Made by a program: the position numbers and the translations under genes. From CAZKGE01 sp964541695 (GTDB lineage: Bacteria; Bacillota; Clostridia; Christensenellales; CAG-138), in assembly GCA_964541695.1 (NCBI GenBank), contig CAZIRB010000009.1, positions 1 to 40,194 on the forward strand: DNA of 40,194 bases. The letters are read 5' to 3'. Position 1 is the first letter of the stretch, and the number at the start of each line of letters is the position of its first letter. Below are positions 1 through 8,492 of the stretch, piece after piece. The notes under the pieces were generated by a model. It saw only the letters and a list, made by a program, of their open reading frames with translations. It searched no databases and was not told the DNA's origin.

Positions 1-63
1 GGCATGGAAAAAAACTTGCATTGAACCCGCGATTCGTGTATGATACTGTTTGCGCCGGCAAAT

Positions 64-155
64 GGAGAGATGGCTGAGCTGGTCGAAGGCGCACGACTGG
101 AAATCGTGTTTACCCCATAAAGGTAACGTGGGTTCGAATCCCACTCTCTCCGCCA
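64..155 (+). tRNA. tRNA-Ser (anticodon GGA)
   Basis: A complete class II (long variable arm) tRNA is visible. The acceptor strands GGAGAGA (64-70) and TCTCTCC (145-151) pair, followed by discriminator G152 and an encoded CCA at 153-155. The anticodon stem is CACGA (92-96) with TCGTG (104-108), and its loop CTGGAAA puts the anticodon GGA at 99-101, reading UCC/UCU serine codons. A variable arm with 5-bp stem TTACC/GGTAA and a T arm GTGGG-TTCGAAT-CCCAC (128-144) complete the cloverleaf. A copy of its 3' end recurs at 318-337. Confidence 0.97.
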
Positions 156-190
156 AGCGGAAGGCCACCCATTTGGGTGGCCTTCCGCTT
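155..190. repeat. Perfect 16-bp inverted repeat at the tRNA 3' end
   Basis: Positions 155-170 and 175-190 are exact reverse complements with a 4-base ATTT loop. The first arm begins on the last A of the tRNA CCA. The RNA would form a very stable hairpin directly abutting the mature tRNA end. There is no T-run after it, so it is not a textbook intrinsic terminator; it may help 3' processing or belong to the tRNA-linked repeat. Confidence 0.85.
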
Positions 191-226
191 GGCCTTAGTT
201 TAAGAGGGATTCGAAGCCGCGTCAGG

Positions 227-250
227 AAAACGCCGCAGTGCGGCGTTTTT
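227..250 (+). terminator. Intrinsic terminator downstream of tRNA-Ser
   Basis: The arm AAAACGCCGC (227-236), loop AGT, and GCGGCGTTTT (240-249) followed by another T form a perfect 10-bp stem with a T-tail. It is the likely stop for tRNA transcription. A second GC hairpin (GCGGCG/CGCCGC, about 252-272) follows. Confidence 0.8.
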
Positions 251-317
251 AGCGGCGGGGGAGCGCCGCCGCGAGGCTGCGCAGCGCGGAGTGCAAGCAG
301 CCCGCGAGCGAAGCGGA

Positions 318-337
318 GAATCCCACTCTCTCCGCCA
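318..337 (+). repeat. Duplicate of tRNA-Ser 3' end (att-like)
   Basis: These 20 bases repeat tRNA positions 136-155 exactly: half of the T loop, the 3' T stem, the acceptor strand, discriminator and CCA. The copies are 182 bp apart. No integrase or cargo lies between them, only hairpins. This is the footprint expected of integration at a tRNA end, or of a short tRNA-derived repeat element. The 337-513 stretch after it shows no gene. Confidence 0.75.
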
Positions 338-513
338 AAAGTCCCCGAAATCAAGGGCTTTACATTCAGAAATGTAAAATGTTTCGTGGGGATCCGCGTT
401 TAGTGAATCGTGCTAATGCTGAATTTCGTGGTATAGCGTTCAGGTTCGCTTGAATTATGATTTGGGGAATAAACCAATCTTGCCGTAGCATAGCGGCCTT
501 TTTGTTACGAGGC

Positions 514-542
514 TTGCCAAATACGATGCGGCAGTATAAAAT
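514..542 (+). promoter_or_regulatory. Sigma-70-like promoter for the DeoR gene
   Basis: TTGCCA (514-519), a 17-bp spacer and TAAAAT (537-542) form a reasonable vegetative promoter. It would give a leader of about 140 nt before the repressor start at 689. Confidence 0.5.
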
Positions 543-688
543 ATTTCTACTGTAGTTTCGAAATGGTTATGAACGTTCGCATTTGCGTTTTGCAGACCGT
601 CCGAAGACGGAGCGGGAAGCAAAGCAACGGCGCAGCGGCGATGATACAATTCGTCGGCAGAAAGTATTTTTGTGACAGAGGAAATGAA

Positions 689-1474
689 ATGAGGCAGACG
701 GAAGAACGGAAGCGGCAGATTTTGAGTGAACTTCGGACGAACAACAGGGTGTATGTTGCCGATTTGAGCTCCAAGTTCGGCATCTCCGAGGTTACGATAC
801 GAAAGTACCTGGTTGATTTGGAAAAACGCGGCGAATTGAAGCGAACATATGGGGGCGCGAAACGCATTGAAAATGCGGCATTGGAGCCCGTCATGTCGAT
901 TTTGGAACGTACCAATACCGAAGCGAAGCGCGCAATCGCACGCCGGGCATTCGATATGATTGACGCAAACGACGCGGTCGTTCTGGACGGCTCCTCCACC
1001 TTGCTGGAACTTGCGCGTTGCATGAAAGCCGCGCCCGGCAAACCGTTGACCGTGATTACATCCTCCATTCTGCTTGCCTGCGAGCTGGCGAGCTGCAACC
1101 ATATCGACTTAATCATGCTGGGCGGCCACGTACGGAGCAGCATCTTTACGGTGATGGGCCCCATAGCCATGGATACGCTCAAAAGCATCCATACGGACAA
1201 GGCGTTCATCGGCACAAACGGGATCGACCTGAAGCTGGGGTTTACAACGCACAATCTGTTTGAATGCGAAATGAAACGCGCTATGGTCGAATCGGCGACG
1301 CAATCCTTTGTGCTTGCCGACAAAAGCAAGATCAACTGCACGGCGCTCGGGCAAATCTGCCCGATTTCGCGGATTGATTACCTTGTGACGGATACCGGCT
1401 TCCCGGAGGATATGCGGCAGTCTATTGCGGAGATGGGGCCGGAGGTCATCATTGCGCCGCCGCTCAAAGAATAG
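689..1474 (+). CDS. DeoR-family transcriptional repressor
   Basis: Predicted sugar-phosphate-responsive DNA-binding repressor of 261 residues, normal for the family. The N-terminal winged helix-turn-helix covers about residues 1-57, with the recognition segment FGISEVTIRKYLVDL; the C-terminal DeoR sensor domain has VLDGSSTLLELAR, LGGHVR, DKAFIGTNGID and LADKSK motifs typical of the ISOCOT fold that binds phosphorylated sugars. ATG at 689 was chosen because AGAGG lies about 7 nt upstream and it opens directly into the helix-turn-helix; the frame stays open further upstream to 563, but that part has no family similarity. It sits upstream of the YesMN pair and the sugar importer, so it probably represses that locus in response to a phosphorylated intermediate. 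The effector is unknown. Confidence 0.9.
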   Translation: MRQTEERKRQILSELRTNNRVYVADLSSKFGISEVTIRKYLVDLEKRGELKRTYGGAKRIENAALEPVMSILERTNTEAKRAIARRAFDMIDANDAVVLDGSSTLLELARCMKAAPGKPLTVITSSILLACELASCNHIDLIMLGGHVRSSIFTVMGPIAMDTLKSIHTDKAFIGTNGIDLKLGFTTHNLFECEMKRAMVESATQSFVLADKSKINCTALGQICPISRIDYLVTDTGFPEDMRQSIAEMGPEVIIAPPLKE

Positions 1475-1769
1475 GGAATCATATTTAGCAAGGATATTGC
1501 GCAGGGTGTCCCAGTTTGCCGGCGCCATCGAATTGAAACGGGAATATTGGGAAAGCCGCGGCCTTGGTGGTAAAACCTGCACAAAAAAGCAAAGCGGAAA
1601 TTTCCGATGATATGCCTTAAAAGCCGGATTCGGCAACGGAAACTGCGCCATTCGCATATGACCATGGATGGCTGCGCCGCAATCCTGCGGGTTCCCTGAG
1701 CTCGAACGAATTTCCTGCATCTTCGGGACCCAGCGAAAAAACACGCGCGCGCATGAACAAATGATCGGA
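1475..1769. other. Convergent intergenic region, no gene seen
   Basis: This stretch lies between the stop of the DeoR gene and the stop of the sensor kinase gene. It contains only short unsupported reading frames and no clear T-tailed hairpin. Nothing functional is assigned. Confidence 0.6.
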
Positions 1770-3617
1770 TCAGTCGCTTTCCGGGGTTGTCCGGACCGGC
1801 AGATTTGCGGCGGGGATTTGGTCAAAGGCGGGCAGAACGAGCGTGATGGTCGTTCCTTCTCCCGGGCCGCTGACAAAGGATAAGCCGTACGCCGCGCCAT
1901 AGGCAAGACGGATCCGCTCGTTGACGTTCGAGATGCCGATGTGGCCGGACTTTGAGTCGCTCTCCGTTTGCTGCAGACACGCGACGTATTCCTGCGTCTG
2001 CGCATCCATGCCGATTCCGTTGTCGCTGATTGTGATGTGAAGGTCGGCGCCACAAAGCTCCGACCGGAGACGGATGATGCCGTGACGCGAAATATCCTGG
2101 ATGCCGTGGATAATCGCGTTCTCTACCAGCGGCTGGAGCGCAAATTTTAAAATCTGTTTGTTTTGCGTTTCCGGCGCTATTTCCACGATGAAATCAAATC
2201 TATTTGAGAAGCGCATCTGCATCAGAGCGCAATATGCGCTCACAAACGACACTTCCTCCTGCAGAGCGATATAGTCGCCTTTCAGCTCGAGATTGCGGCG
2301 AATAATCTGGCCGAGGCTCGATATCATGGCGGCGATGTCACGCTGGTCGCTTAGAACTGCAAGCATGCGGATATTCTCCAGCGTATTATACAGAAAATGA
2401 GGGTTGATCTGTTGTTCCAGCGCCTTGATTTCCGCTTCCTTCTGTTTTAGCTGCAGCATATAAACCTGCTGGATGAGTCGTCGTATCTCCTGCGTCATGT
2501 CGTTAAAACCGGTGATCAGCCGGGAGATTTCGTCGTGGTGCCGGTCCTCTATAACGATGTCCATGTCGCCATTTTTAAACCGGTTCATGTTGTCGAGAAA
2601 ATTCCCCAGGCGAACCGACACGCGCCGCATAACCGCGGCGAGAAACAACATGCTGGCAACGGCCGTCAGGCCCGCCACGCCGATGATCATAAAAGACGCC
2701 TCGCTAAGTTCTTCGAGCAGCTGCCCCTTGTTGAGAAAATAAAACATTTCCCAATCGATATGGCCGAGCTTTTCGGAAAGGACCAGATAGGTTGTGCCTT
2801 TATATTGGACTTCCTGGGAGAACTCCTGTTTTGACAAGACGGCCTGGATAAATTCCGCGTCCATATTGTCGGTCTGTACCAGAACCCTGCCTTCGCCGGA
2901 AACCATAATAAAGGAGCCGCGTGCGTCGGTCTTCGGGCGGCGCACATATGGATTGTTGGCAAAGGACCCGGTGTATTTTGTGAAAGGGTCCTGAATGTCC
3001 ACGTCCATAATCAGCATACCCAGTTCGTCGGTGCGCGTGCTGTTGCCGATCATGCGGCCGATGGTGATATAGCTGTTGTTGCTGGAGTAGCCGAAACTGT
3101 CCGTTCCGCCGACGTAGATGTCCAGCACCAGCGGCCTTCCTTCGGCGCTGCGCAGGCGCGACTGCCAGTCCGACATATGCTCCGCGTGATCCGTTGCGGT
3201 ATAACGCCGCGTGGTACGATAGGTAAAAAAAGAATCGCGGTCGGCAACAAAATCGACGGCGAAGATATAGTCGTTGACGCTTAGCAAACTGAAAAAATAC
3301 TTGTCCATGAGGTCGGTGTCCGCATCCTCCCCGCTTGTTTTGAGCAGGCGCTCAAGCAGGCGGGGGCTGTTGTAGACCATGGAGGTAAAGTTCAGCGCAT
3401 TGCGTACGCGGGAATCCACGGCCTCGGTGAGCTGGGAAAGAAGGGCGGTCTGGCGCGAAAGTTCCTGCTGTATGACCATGCGGCTGAGCGCGCGATACAG
3501 AAACAGGCAGATAAGGCAAAACGAGAGCGCGAACAAAGCCAGGTAATAGATCAACAACCGCGTGCTCAGACGGTTAAAATGCAGGCGGCCGGTCAGACGG
3601 TAAAGCCGGAGTTTCAT
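1770..3617 (-). CDS. yesM: YesM-like sensor histidine kinase
   Basis: Membrane sensor kinase of 615 residues that should phosphorylate the adjacent response regulator. Transmembrane helix 1 is at about residues 21-44 and helix 2 at 307-330, enclosing an extracytoplasmic sensor of about 260 residues of the dCache type. A HAMP domain follows (about 331-383), then a helical linker and the His_kinase (PF06580) region with QINPHFLYNTLEN, where His407 is the phosphoacceptor. The ATPase domain shows PLVENAIIHG (Asn500), SDNGIGMD (531-538), GHIGISNVNERIRL and a SGPGEGT glycine loop. Its start overlaps the response regulator stop by 4 bp (ATGA), so translation is coupled. YesMN systems usually sit beside and activate carbohydrate ABC importers, consistent with the divergent transporter here. 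The ligand is unknown. Confidence 0.93.
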   Translation of the reverse strand: MKLRLYRLTGRLHFNRLSTRLLIYYLALFALSFCLICLFLYRALSRMVIQQELSRQTALLSQLTEAVDSRVRNALNFTSMVYNSPRLLERLLKTSGEDADTDLMDKYFFSLLSVNDYIFAVDFVADRDSFFTYRTTRRYTATDHAEHMSDWQSRLRSAEGRPLVLDIYVGGTDSFGYSSNNSYITIGRMIGNSTRTDELGMLIMDVDIQDPFTKYTGSFANNPYVRRPKTDARGSFIMVSGEGRVLVQTDNMDAEFIQAVLSKQEFSQEVQYKGTTYLVLSEKLGHIDWEMFYFLNKGQLLEELSEASFMIIGVAGLTAVASMLFLAAVMRRVSVRLGNFLDNMNRFKNGDMDIVIEDRHHDEISRLITGFNDMTQEIRRLIQQVYMLQLKQKEAEIKALEQQINPHFLYNTLENIRMLAVLSDQRDIAAMISSLGQIIRRNLELKGDYIALQEEVSFVSAYCALMQMRFSNRFDFIVEIAPETQNKQILKFALQPLVENAIIHGIQDISRHGIIRLRSELCGADLHITISDNGIGMDAQTQEYVACLQQTESDSKSGHIGISNVNERIRLAYGAAYGLSFVSGPGEGTTITLVLPAFDQIPAANLPVRTTPESD

Positions 3618-4387
3618 GGCGCGCCCCCATCCTTAGGGCGGCCGGTATTGCGGTATTCGGCGGGCGTTTTCCCCGTGTAGCGTTTGAACACCTGGCCGAA
3701 ATAACGGACATCGTCGTAGCCGACGCGCCCGGCGATCTCGTAGGTTTTCAGCGTCGCATCGTCCAGCAGCATACGCGCCTTTTCCATGCGTATGGCCGTC
3801 AGCAAGTCCACAAAATTGACATCCAGTTCCCGCTTAAACAGCTGGCTGATGTAGTTGGGGCTGAGATGAAACCGGTCGCCCATGTATTGGAGCGAAATAT
3901 CGGCCGCGAGATGCGTTTCGATATGCAGCAGCATCTCCTGCAGAATTTTTTTGTCGCTGCGCCGGTAGATTTCGCCGAGCATGTTGTGATAGGCCGCCGC
4001 AACAAAATTCGACTGATCGAGCGCCGCCTTGATTTGAGCGAGCATCGCGATCAGTTCCGCTTCGTTTACCGGCTTGAGAAGATAGTTGAAAACGCTCAAC
4101 TGAATGGCGCGCCGCGCGTATTCAAACTCGCTGTAGCCGGAAAGGACGATGAATACGGGATGAAAGTCCAGCGCTTTGAGCCGCTCAATCAATTCCAATC
4201 CGCTCATACGCGGCATGGTAATGTCCGTAATCAACACATCCACGGGCAAGGATTGACAGCGCGCAAGCGCGGCGATGCCGCTGTCGGCCGGCTCCAGAAA
4301 CAGGAACCCCTGTTTGGGCCAGTCGATCAGGCGCTGCATGCCCTGACGGATCATCGGCTCATCGTCAACCAGCAATACTTTATACAC
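3614..4387 (-). CDS. yesN: YesN-like AraC-type response regulator
   Basis: Two-component response regulator of 257 residues. The receiver domain (1-120) has the acidic pair DDE (8-10), phosphoacceptor Asp55 in LITDITMPRMSG, Ser83 in LSGYSEF and Lys105 in LLKPV. The C-terminal AraC/XylS domain (about 155-250) has two helix-turn-helix units, the second ending with VGYDDVRYFGQVFKRYTGKTPAEYR, shown here only as a motif guide. The start codon is GTG (4385-4387) preceded by GGAGG with 9-nt spacing. The large middle domain of some YesN proteins is absent. It is first in a two-gene unit with the sensor kinase and probably activates the importer genes starting at 4768, and perhaps its own promoter. 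Confidence 0.92.
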   Translation of the reverse strand: MYKVLLVDDEPMIRQGMQRLIDWPKQGFLFLEPADSGIAALARCQSLPVDVLITDITMPRMSGLELIERLKALDFHPVFIVLSGYSEFEYARRAIQLSVFNYLLKPVNEAELIAMLAQIKAALDQSNFVAAAYHNMLGEIYRRSDKKILQEMLLHIETHLAADISLQYMGDRFHLSPNYISQLFKRELDVNFVDLLTAIRMEKARMLLDDATLKTYEIAGRVGYDDVRYFGQVFKRYTGKTPAEYRNTGRPKDGGAP

Positions 4388-4440
4388 GGCAGGTGTCCTC
4401 CGATCGGGAACGGACCGCAGGCAAGAATTTTCTTCTATTC

Positions 4441-4469
4441 AGTATATATGAATCAATTGGGAAATGCAA
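4441..4469 (-). promoter_or_regulatory. Promoter of the two-component operon
   Basis: On the minus strand, TTGCAT (4464-4469), a 17-bp spacer and TATACT (4441-4446) lie about 55 bp upstream of the GTG start. The -10 is good and the -35 weak. Confidence 0.45.
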
Positions 4470-4571
4470 TTTGTCAAAGAAACATTTCAGTCGAAAAATA
4501 ACATATAAGAAATCGAACATAAAACATTCTATTGTTTCGATCTTGTGATAATTATTAAAAACTGCTCCATT

Positions 4572-4630
4572 AACGAAAGGAACTAAAAATTTTCCACCAA
4601 AAAGTTATAATTTCTCGTTTAAAACGAAAG
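4572..4630 (+). promoter_or_regulatory. Regulated promoter and operators of the importer operon
   Basis: A perfect TATAAT (4606-4611) has no recognisable -35 box at the proper distance (CTAAAA), which suggests activator dependence. The 8-mer AACGAAAG occurs at 4572-4579, just upstream of the -35 position, and again at 4623-4630, 51 bp apart. The second copy overlaps a perfect 6-1-6 palindrome TCGTTT-A-AAACGA (4615-4627) where transcription would begin. A plausible reading is an activator site upstream and a DeoR-type repressor site at +1. The rest of 4388-4767 is AT-rich and gene-free. Confidence 0.45.
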
Positions 4631-4767
4631 AGAAGTATATTATGATAGATATACTTCATATGGCATGGGCCCATTGCCATCATCGACGAATCCGCCATCT
4701 GTTCTCGGCAAAAAGCAAAAAGCAAACGTACTTCTTATTCCCGCAAATCAAACGAGGAGGAAAAATA

Positions 4768-5805
4768 ATGAAAAGCAGACTCGCAACCATACTGACAGGG
4801 CTGCTCGTACTGGCCATGGTGCTGAGCGCCGGCTGCTCGGCCAAGCCCGCAGCGACCGAGGCGCCGGCCGCAGAAGCAACTGCCGCAGCTCCGGCCGCGA
4901 CCGAAGCGCCCGCCGCGGAAGCGTTTACGACCCAAGGCAAGGTGATCGGCGTGACGCTGTGGGACATGCGTCAGCAGTACTTCCTCTCCATGGCGGAAGG
5001 CATCAAGGCGGCCGCGGAAGAATACGGCATCACGATCAACCTGCAGGACCAGGAGAACGACAGCGGGCGCCAGAACACGCAGATTGAGAACTTCATCACC
5101 ATGGGCGTCGACGGCATGATCATCTGCGCAATCGACGGCGAGGCCGCGGACACACTGGTCAAGCAGGCCGCGGAACAAGGCATTCCGACGGTTGCCGAGG
5201 GGATCGAGATCAAGAGCGCGGCGACCTGGCAGAACTGGATCGAGTACGATTACGGCTACACCGTGGGCAAGATGGCCGCGGAGTGGATCAACAAGACCTA
5301 TCCGAATGAGGAAAAAGTGATTTGCGGCGTGATCGGCGAGAGCTATTCGAAGCAGTTGATCGACCGTACGAACGGGATTAAGGACGGCCTGACGCAGAAC
5401 AGCGATAAGGCGGTGATCGTGGATGTGCAGGACTCCTATAGCATGGAGGACGCGATCAAAATCACCGAAAACTGGATTCAGGAATATCCGGAAATGCGCG
5501 TGATCTGCGGCATCGACGACGACAACGGAGGCCTTGGCGCAAACGAAGCGCTGAACGCCGTCGTAGCCCCGGAAGACCGTGCGATGTATGGCGTTTTCGG
5601 CGCCGACGGCGTTGCCGAAGCGCGTGCCCGCATCAAGGAAGGCGGCTGCTACAAGGGTACCGTGGACATCGATCCTTACGGGCAGGGCTACAACTGCGTG
5701 GAACTGATGATCAAGCTCTGGAAAGGCGAGCCCGTCGACGCGTTTACGCTGGTGGATTCCAGCAAGACGATTACGACCGAGAACATCGACGATTATATCG
5801 ATTAA
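4768..5805 (+). CDS. Sugar ABC transporter substrate-binding lipoprotein (RbsB-like)
   Basis: Extracytoplasmic binding protein of 345 residues for a ribose/xylose-type importer. The signal peptide ends in a lipobox LSAGC with lipidated Cys23, followed by an Ala/Thr/Glu/Pro-rich linker (about 24-52), as is common in clostridial binding proteins. The mature part is a type I periplasmic-binding fold (Peripla_BP_4): KVIGVTLWDM, repeated Rossmann-type halves, AIDGEAADTLVKQA, and the hinge-side GIDDDNGGLGANEAL. ATG at 4768 follows GAGGAGG with ideal spacing; an upstream in-frame extension has no ribosome site. It heads an operon with the ATPase and permease after a hairpin. The ligand cannot be told; together with an LsrF-like enzyme and kinases, a sugar, AI-2-like furanone or branched polyol are all possible. 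Confidence 0.92.
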   Translation: MKSRLATILTGLLVLAMVLSAGCSAKPAATEAPAAEATAAAPAATEAPAAEAFTTQGKVIGVTLWDMRQQYFLSMAEGIKAAAEEYGITINLQDQENDSGRQNTQIENFITMGVDGMIICAIDGEAADTLVKQAAEQGIPTVAEGIEIKSAATWQNWIEYDYGYTVGKMAAEWINKTYPNEEKVICGVIGESYSKQLIDRTNGIKDGLTQNSDKAVIVDVQDSYSMEDAIKITENWIQEYPEMRVICGIDDDNGGLGANEALNAVVAPEDRAMYGVFGADGVAEARARIKEGGCYKGTVDIDPYGQGYNCVELMIKLWKGEPVDAFTLVDSSKTITTENIDDYID

Positions 5806-5835
5806 GCGACCGCTGCAAAACGTCACCGGCAGGCT

Positions 5836-5869
5836 AAAACGGGCGGGACATCGGCTGCCCGCCCGTTTT
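5836..5869 (+). terminator. Hairpin after the binding-protein gene
   Basis: AAAACGGGCGGG (5836-5847) pairs perfectly with CCCGCCCGTTTT (5858-5869) around a 10-base loop. It lies between binding protein and ATPase genes, so it probably acts as a partial terminator and mRNA stabiliser that makes binding protein more abundant than the membrane parts. Confidence 0.75.
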
Positions 5870-5949
5870 GCTCCCCGCCCCGGTAAAAACGGCTTCGAAG
5901 CTACAAAAAAACGTGCCGCGAAAAATGCGAAAACACGGGAGGCGGACCT

Positions 5950-7455
5950 TTGAATAGCGAGAATATTCTGGAGATGCGGGGCATTTCAAAATATTTTGCG
6001 GGCGTGCGGGCGCTCAATCACGTGGACTTTTCGGTCCGCAAGGGTGAAGTGCACGCGCTTTTAGGGGAAAACGGCGCGGGGAAATCCACCCTGATCAAGG
6101 TGCTCTCCGGATCCATTCCGAAGGACGGGGGGGAAATCTGGTTTGACGGCGCGCTCCGACCGGCGTATAGTCCGCAGACGGCGATCGGAATGGGCATCAG
6201 CGTCATCTATCAGGAGTTGAATCTGATTCCCGGCATGACGGTCGAGGAGAATCTGTCCCTCGGAAAAGAAATTAAAAAAGGCGTCTTTCTCGACAAGACC
6301 GCGATGCTGATGCGCGGCAAAAAGATGATCGATCAGTTTCATATCGATATTGATATGAAAGCAAAGGTGGGAAGCTTAAGCGTCGCGTACCAGCAGATGG
6401 TTGAGATCATAAAAGCGATGCTGAACGATTCGAAACTGGTTGTCATGGACGAGCCGTCGGCAACATTGACAAATACGGAATTAAAAACCCTGTTTCGCAC
6501 CATACACGAGCTGAAGAAAGAGGGAAAATCCGTCATCTATATATCGCATCGGCTGGAGGAGATCGAAACCATCGCGGACAGGGTCACGGTTCTGCGCGAC
6601 GGGAATTTCATTGCGACACGGGACACGAAGGACGTGACGATGAAACAGCTGATTCAGGACATGGTCGGCCGGGAGGTTTCCAACGACTATCCGCAGCATG
6701 ACGCGATACGCGACGAGGTGGTGCTGTCCGTTTCGAATTTGCATAACAACAAGGTCAAGGGCGTCAGCTTCGATGTCAGGAAGGGTGAGATTTTCGGGAT
6801 TGCCGGCCTCGTGGGTGCGGGAAGGACGGAGATCGCCCGGTCGATATTCGGCGCGGATCCGTATGCCGGCGAGATCCGGGTAAAAGGAAAGCCCGTTAAA
6901 ATGCGGCAGCCGCGGGACGGAATCCGGCAGCGGCTCGCTTTAATTCCGGAAGATCGAAAGACGCAGGGGGCGCTGCTGGACATGACGGTGGGGGAGAATA
7001 TCACGATCTCCTGTCTCAATGCTCTGTCGAAATGTTCCATGATCAACGGAAAAGCCGAAAAAAGGCTTGTGGACGATAATATCAAAAAATTGAGCATCAA
7101 GGTTTCATCCCCGAAACAGAAAATGAAAAACCTTTCCGGTGGAAACCAGCAGAAGACCATTGTGACCAAGTGGCTTGCCACGCAAAGCGACGTTCTTTTA
7201 TTCGACGAACCGACGCGCGGCATCGACGTCGGCGCAAAGCACGAAATCTACGAAATCATGGGTGCGATCGTGCAATCGGGGAAGAGCATCATCATGATCT
7301 CGTCGGAATTGCCCGAACTCATCGGCATGAGCGACCGGATTATGGTCATGTACGAAGGGGAACAGATGGGCATTTTGGACAAAAAGGTCCGCCGGATTAC
7401 GCAGGAGGAGATTATGACGCTGGCGTCAGGCAAAAGGAGTATTGCGGATGAATAA
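5950..7455 (+). CDS. Sugar ABC transporter ATPase, dual-domain (RbsA/MglA-like)
   Basis: Energy-coupling subunit of a CUT2 importer, 501 residues with two fused ATPase domains. The first has Walker A GENGAGKST (39-47), a degenerate signature region LSVAYQQM and Walker B VVMDEPSATL. The second has the family's altered Walker A GLVGAGRTEI, signature LSGGNQQK and LLFDEPTRGIDVGAKHEIY. The start is TTG at 5950, supported by GGGAGG about 8 nt upstream; the next ATG is 8 codons in. Its last 8 bp overlap the permease gene. One ATPase chain with one permease gene implies the usual arrangement with a homodimeric permease. Confidence 0.93.
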   Translation: MNSENILEMRGISKYFAGVRALNHVDFSVRKGEVHALLGENGAGKSTLIKVLSGSIPKDGGEIWFDGALRPAYSPQTAIGMGISVIYQELNLIPGMTVEENLSLGKEIKKGVFLDKTAMLMRGKKMIDQFHIDIDMKAKVGSLSVAYQQMVEIIKAMLNDSKLVVMDEPSATLTNTELKTLFRTIHELKKEGKSVIYISHRLEEIETIADRVTVLRDGNFIATRDTKDVTMKQLIQDMVGREVSNDYPQHDAIRDEVVLSVSNLHNNKVKGVSFDVRKGEIFGIAGLVGAGRTEIARSIFGADPYAGEIRVKGKPVKMRQPRDGIRQRLALIPEDRKTQGALLDMTVGENITISCLNALSKCSMINGKAEKRLVDDNIKKLSIKVSSPKQKMKNLSGGNQQKTIVTKWLATQSDVLLFDEPTRGIDVGAKHEIYEIMGAIVQSGKSIIMISSELPELIGMSDRIMVMYEGEQMGILDKKVRRITQEEIMTLASGKRSIADE

Positions 7456-8437
7456 AGGATTTACTTCGGGAAAGATCGTGGAGTTTGTCAAGCATAACGC
7501 CATTATTCTGGTATTGGTGCTGGAGTTTGTTGCGTTTTCGCTTTTGACGAAGAACTTTCTGTCCGGCTCCAATCTTTTCAATGTGTTGCGGCAGGTCTCC
7601 ATGACGGGCATCGTATGCGTCGGCATGGCGTTTGTCATGATTACGGGCGGCATCGACCTTTCCGTCGGCGCCGAGGTCGGCCTTGCGGTTATCGTCTGCG
7701 CCGCGCTGATTGTCAACGGAGTCGGCGTGTTTCTCGCCTGCGCGATTGCGATTCTTTCCGCCATGGCCGTCGGACTGATCAACGGCTGGCTGATCGCAAA
7801 CGTCGGCATACCGCCGCTGATTGCGACCCTCGGGACGCAAACGGCCGTGCGCGGCGCCGTATATATCGCGACAAATTGCCTGCCGATCTTCGGGTTTGAC
7901 GATTCTTTCCGAACGCTTGGCCAGGGGTATATATTCGGCGTCGTGCCCATCCCGGTCGTCATTATGGTGACCGTTCTGGCCGTCGCGTGGCTGTATATCG
8001 GCAAGACAAAGATGGGGCGATACACGTACGCGTTGGGCGGCAACCAGGAGGTGGCCAGGCTTTCCGGCATCAACGTAAAAAGGATGCTGCACGTCACCTA
8101 TACGATCAGCGGTTTTTGCGCGGGCCTTGCCGGCGTCATTCTGCTGTCCCGCCTGTTTTCCGGCCAGCCCCGTGCGGGCATCAACTATGAGATGGACGCG
8201 ATCACCGCGGTCGTGCTCGGAGGCGTTTCCGTGTCCGGCGGCGAAGGCAAACTGTCCGGCGTCATCATCGGGTTTTTAATCATCGGCATCCTTTCCAACG
8301 GGTTTACGATGATGGGCGTTAACGAATACTGGCAGACGTTTTTAAAAGGCGTCATTCTGTTGACGGCCGTCGGATTGGACGTGCAGTCTTTGCGGCGGAA
8401 AAAGAAACTGGTGGTCATTGATTCGGCCAAGGCATAA
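7448..8437 (+). CDS. Sugar ABC transporter permease (RbsC-like)
   Basis: Polytopic inner-membrane subunit of 329 residues (BPD_transp_2 family). About eight to ten hydrophobic helices are evident; the family hallmark VMITGGIDLSVGAEVGL is near residues 64-80 and the cytoplasmic coupling region GGNQEVARLSGINVKR near 198-213, followed by GISGFCAGLAG-like and AVVLGGVSVSGGEG segments. ATG at 7448 follows AAGGAG with 8-nt spacing; a TTG two codons earlier is too close to that site. It overlaps the ATPase stop, indicating coupled translation. Downstream, a short GC hairpin (about 8440-8457) separates it from the LsrF-like gene. Confidence 0.93.
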   Translation: MNKGFTSGKIVEFVKHNAIILVLVLEFVAFSLLTKNFLSGSNLFNVLRQVSMTGIVCVGMAFVMITGGIDLSVGAEVGLAVIVCAALIVNGVGVFLACAIAILSAMAVGLINGWLIANVGIPPLIATLGTQTAVRGAVYIATNCLPIFGFDDSFRTLGQGYIFGVVPIPVVIMVTVLAVAWLYIGKTKMGRYTYALGGNQEVARLSGINVKRMLHVTYTISGFCAGLAGVILLSRLFSGQPRAGINYEMDAITAVVLGGVSVSGGEGKLSGVIIGFLIIGILSNGFTMMGVNEYWQTFLKGVILLTAVGLDVQSLRRKKKLVVIDSAKA

Positions 8438-8492
8438 CCGGCCGCGCTTTGCGCCGGGTCATGAATATATGAGAGAGAGGTATTGAAGGCAC

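Noticed and set aside
50..403. Open frame of 117 codons across the tRNA and repeat
   Set aside because: It runs through the tRNA gene and hairpins, has no ribosome site and no protein-like composition.
563..688. Longer N-terminus for the first DeoR protein
   Set aside because: The added residues are unlike the family and the ATG at 689 has its own ribosome site.
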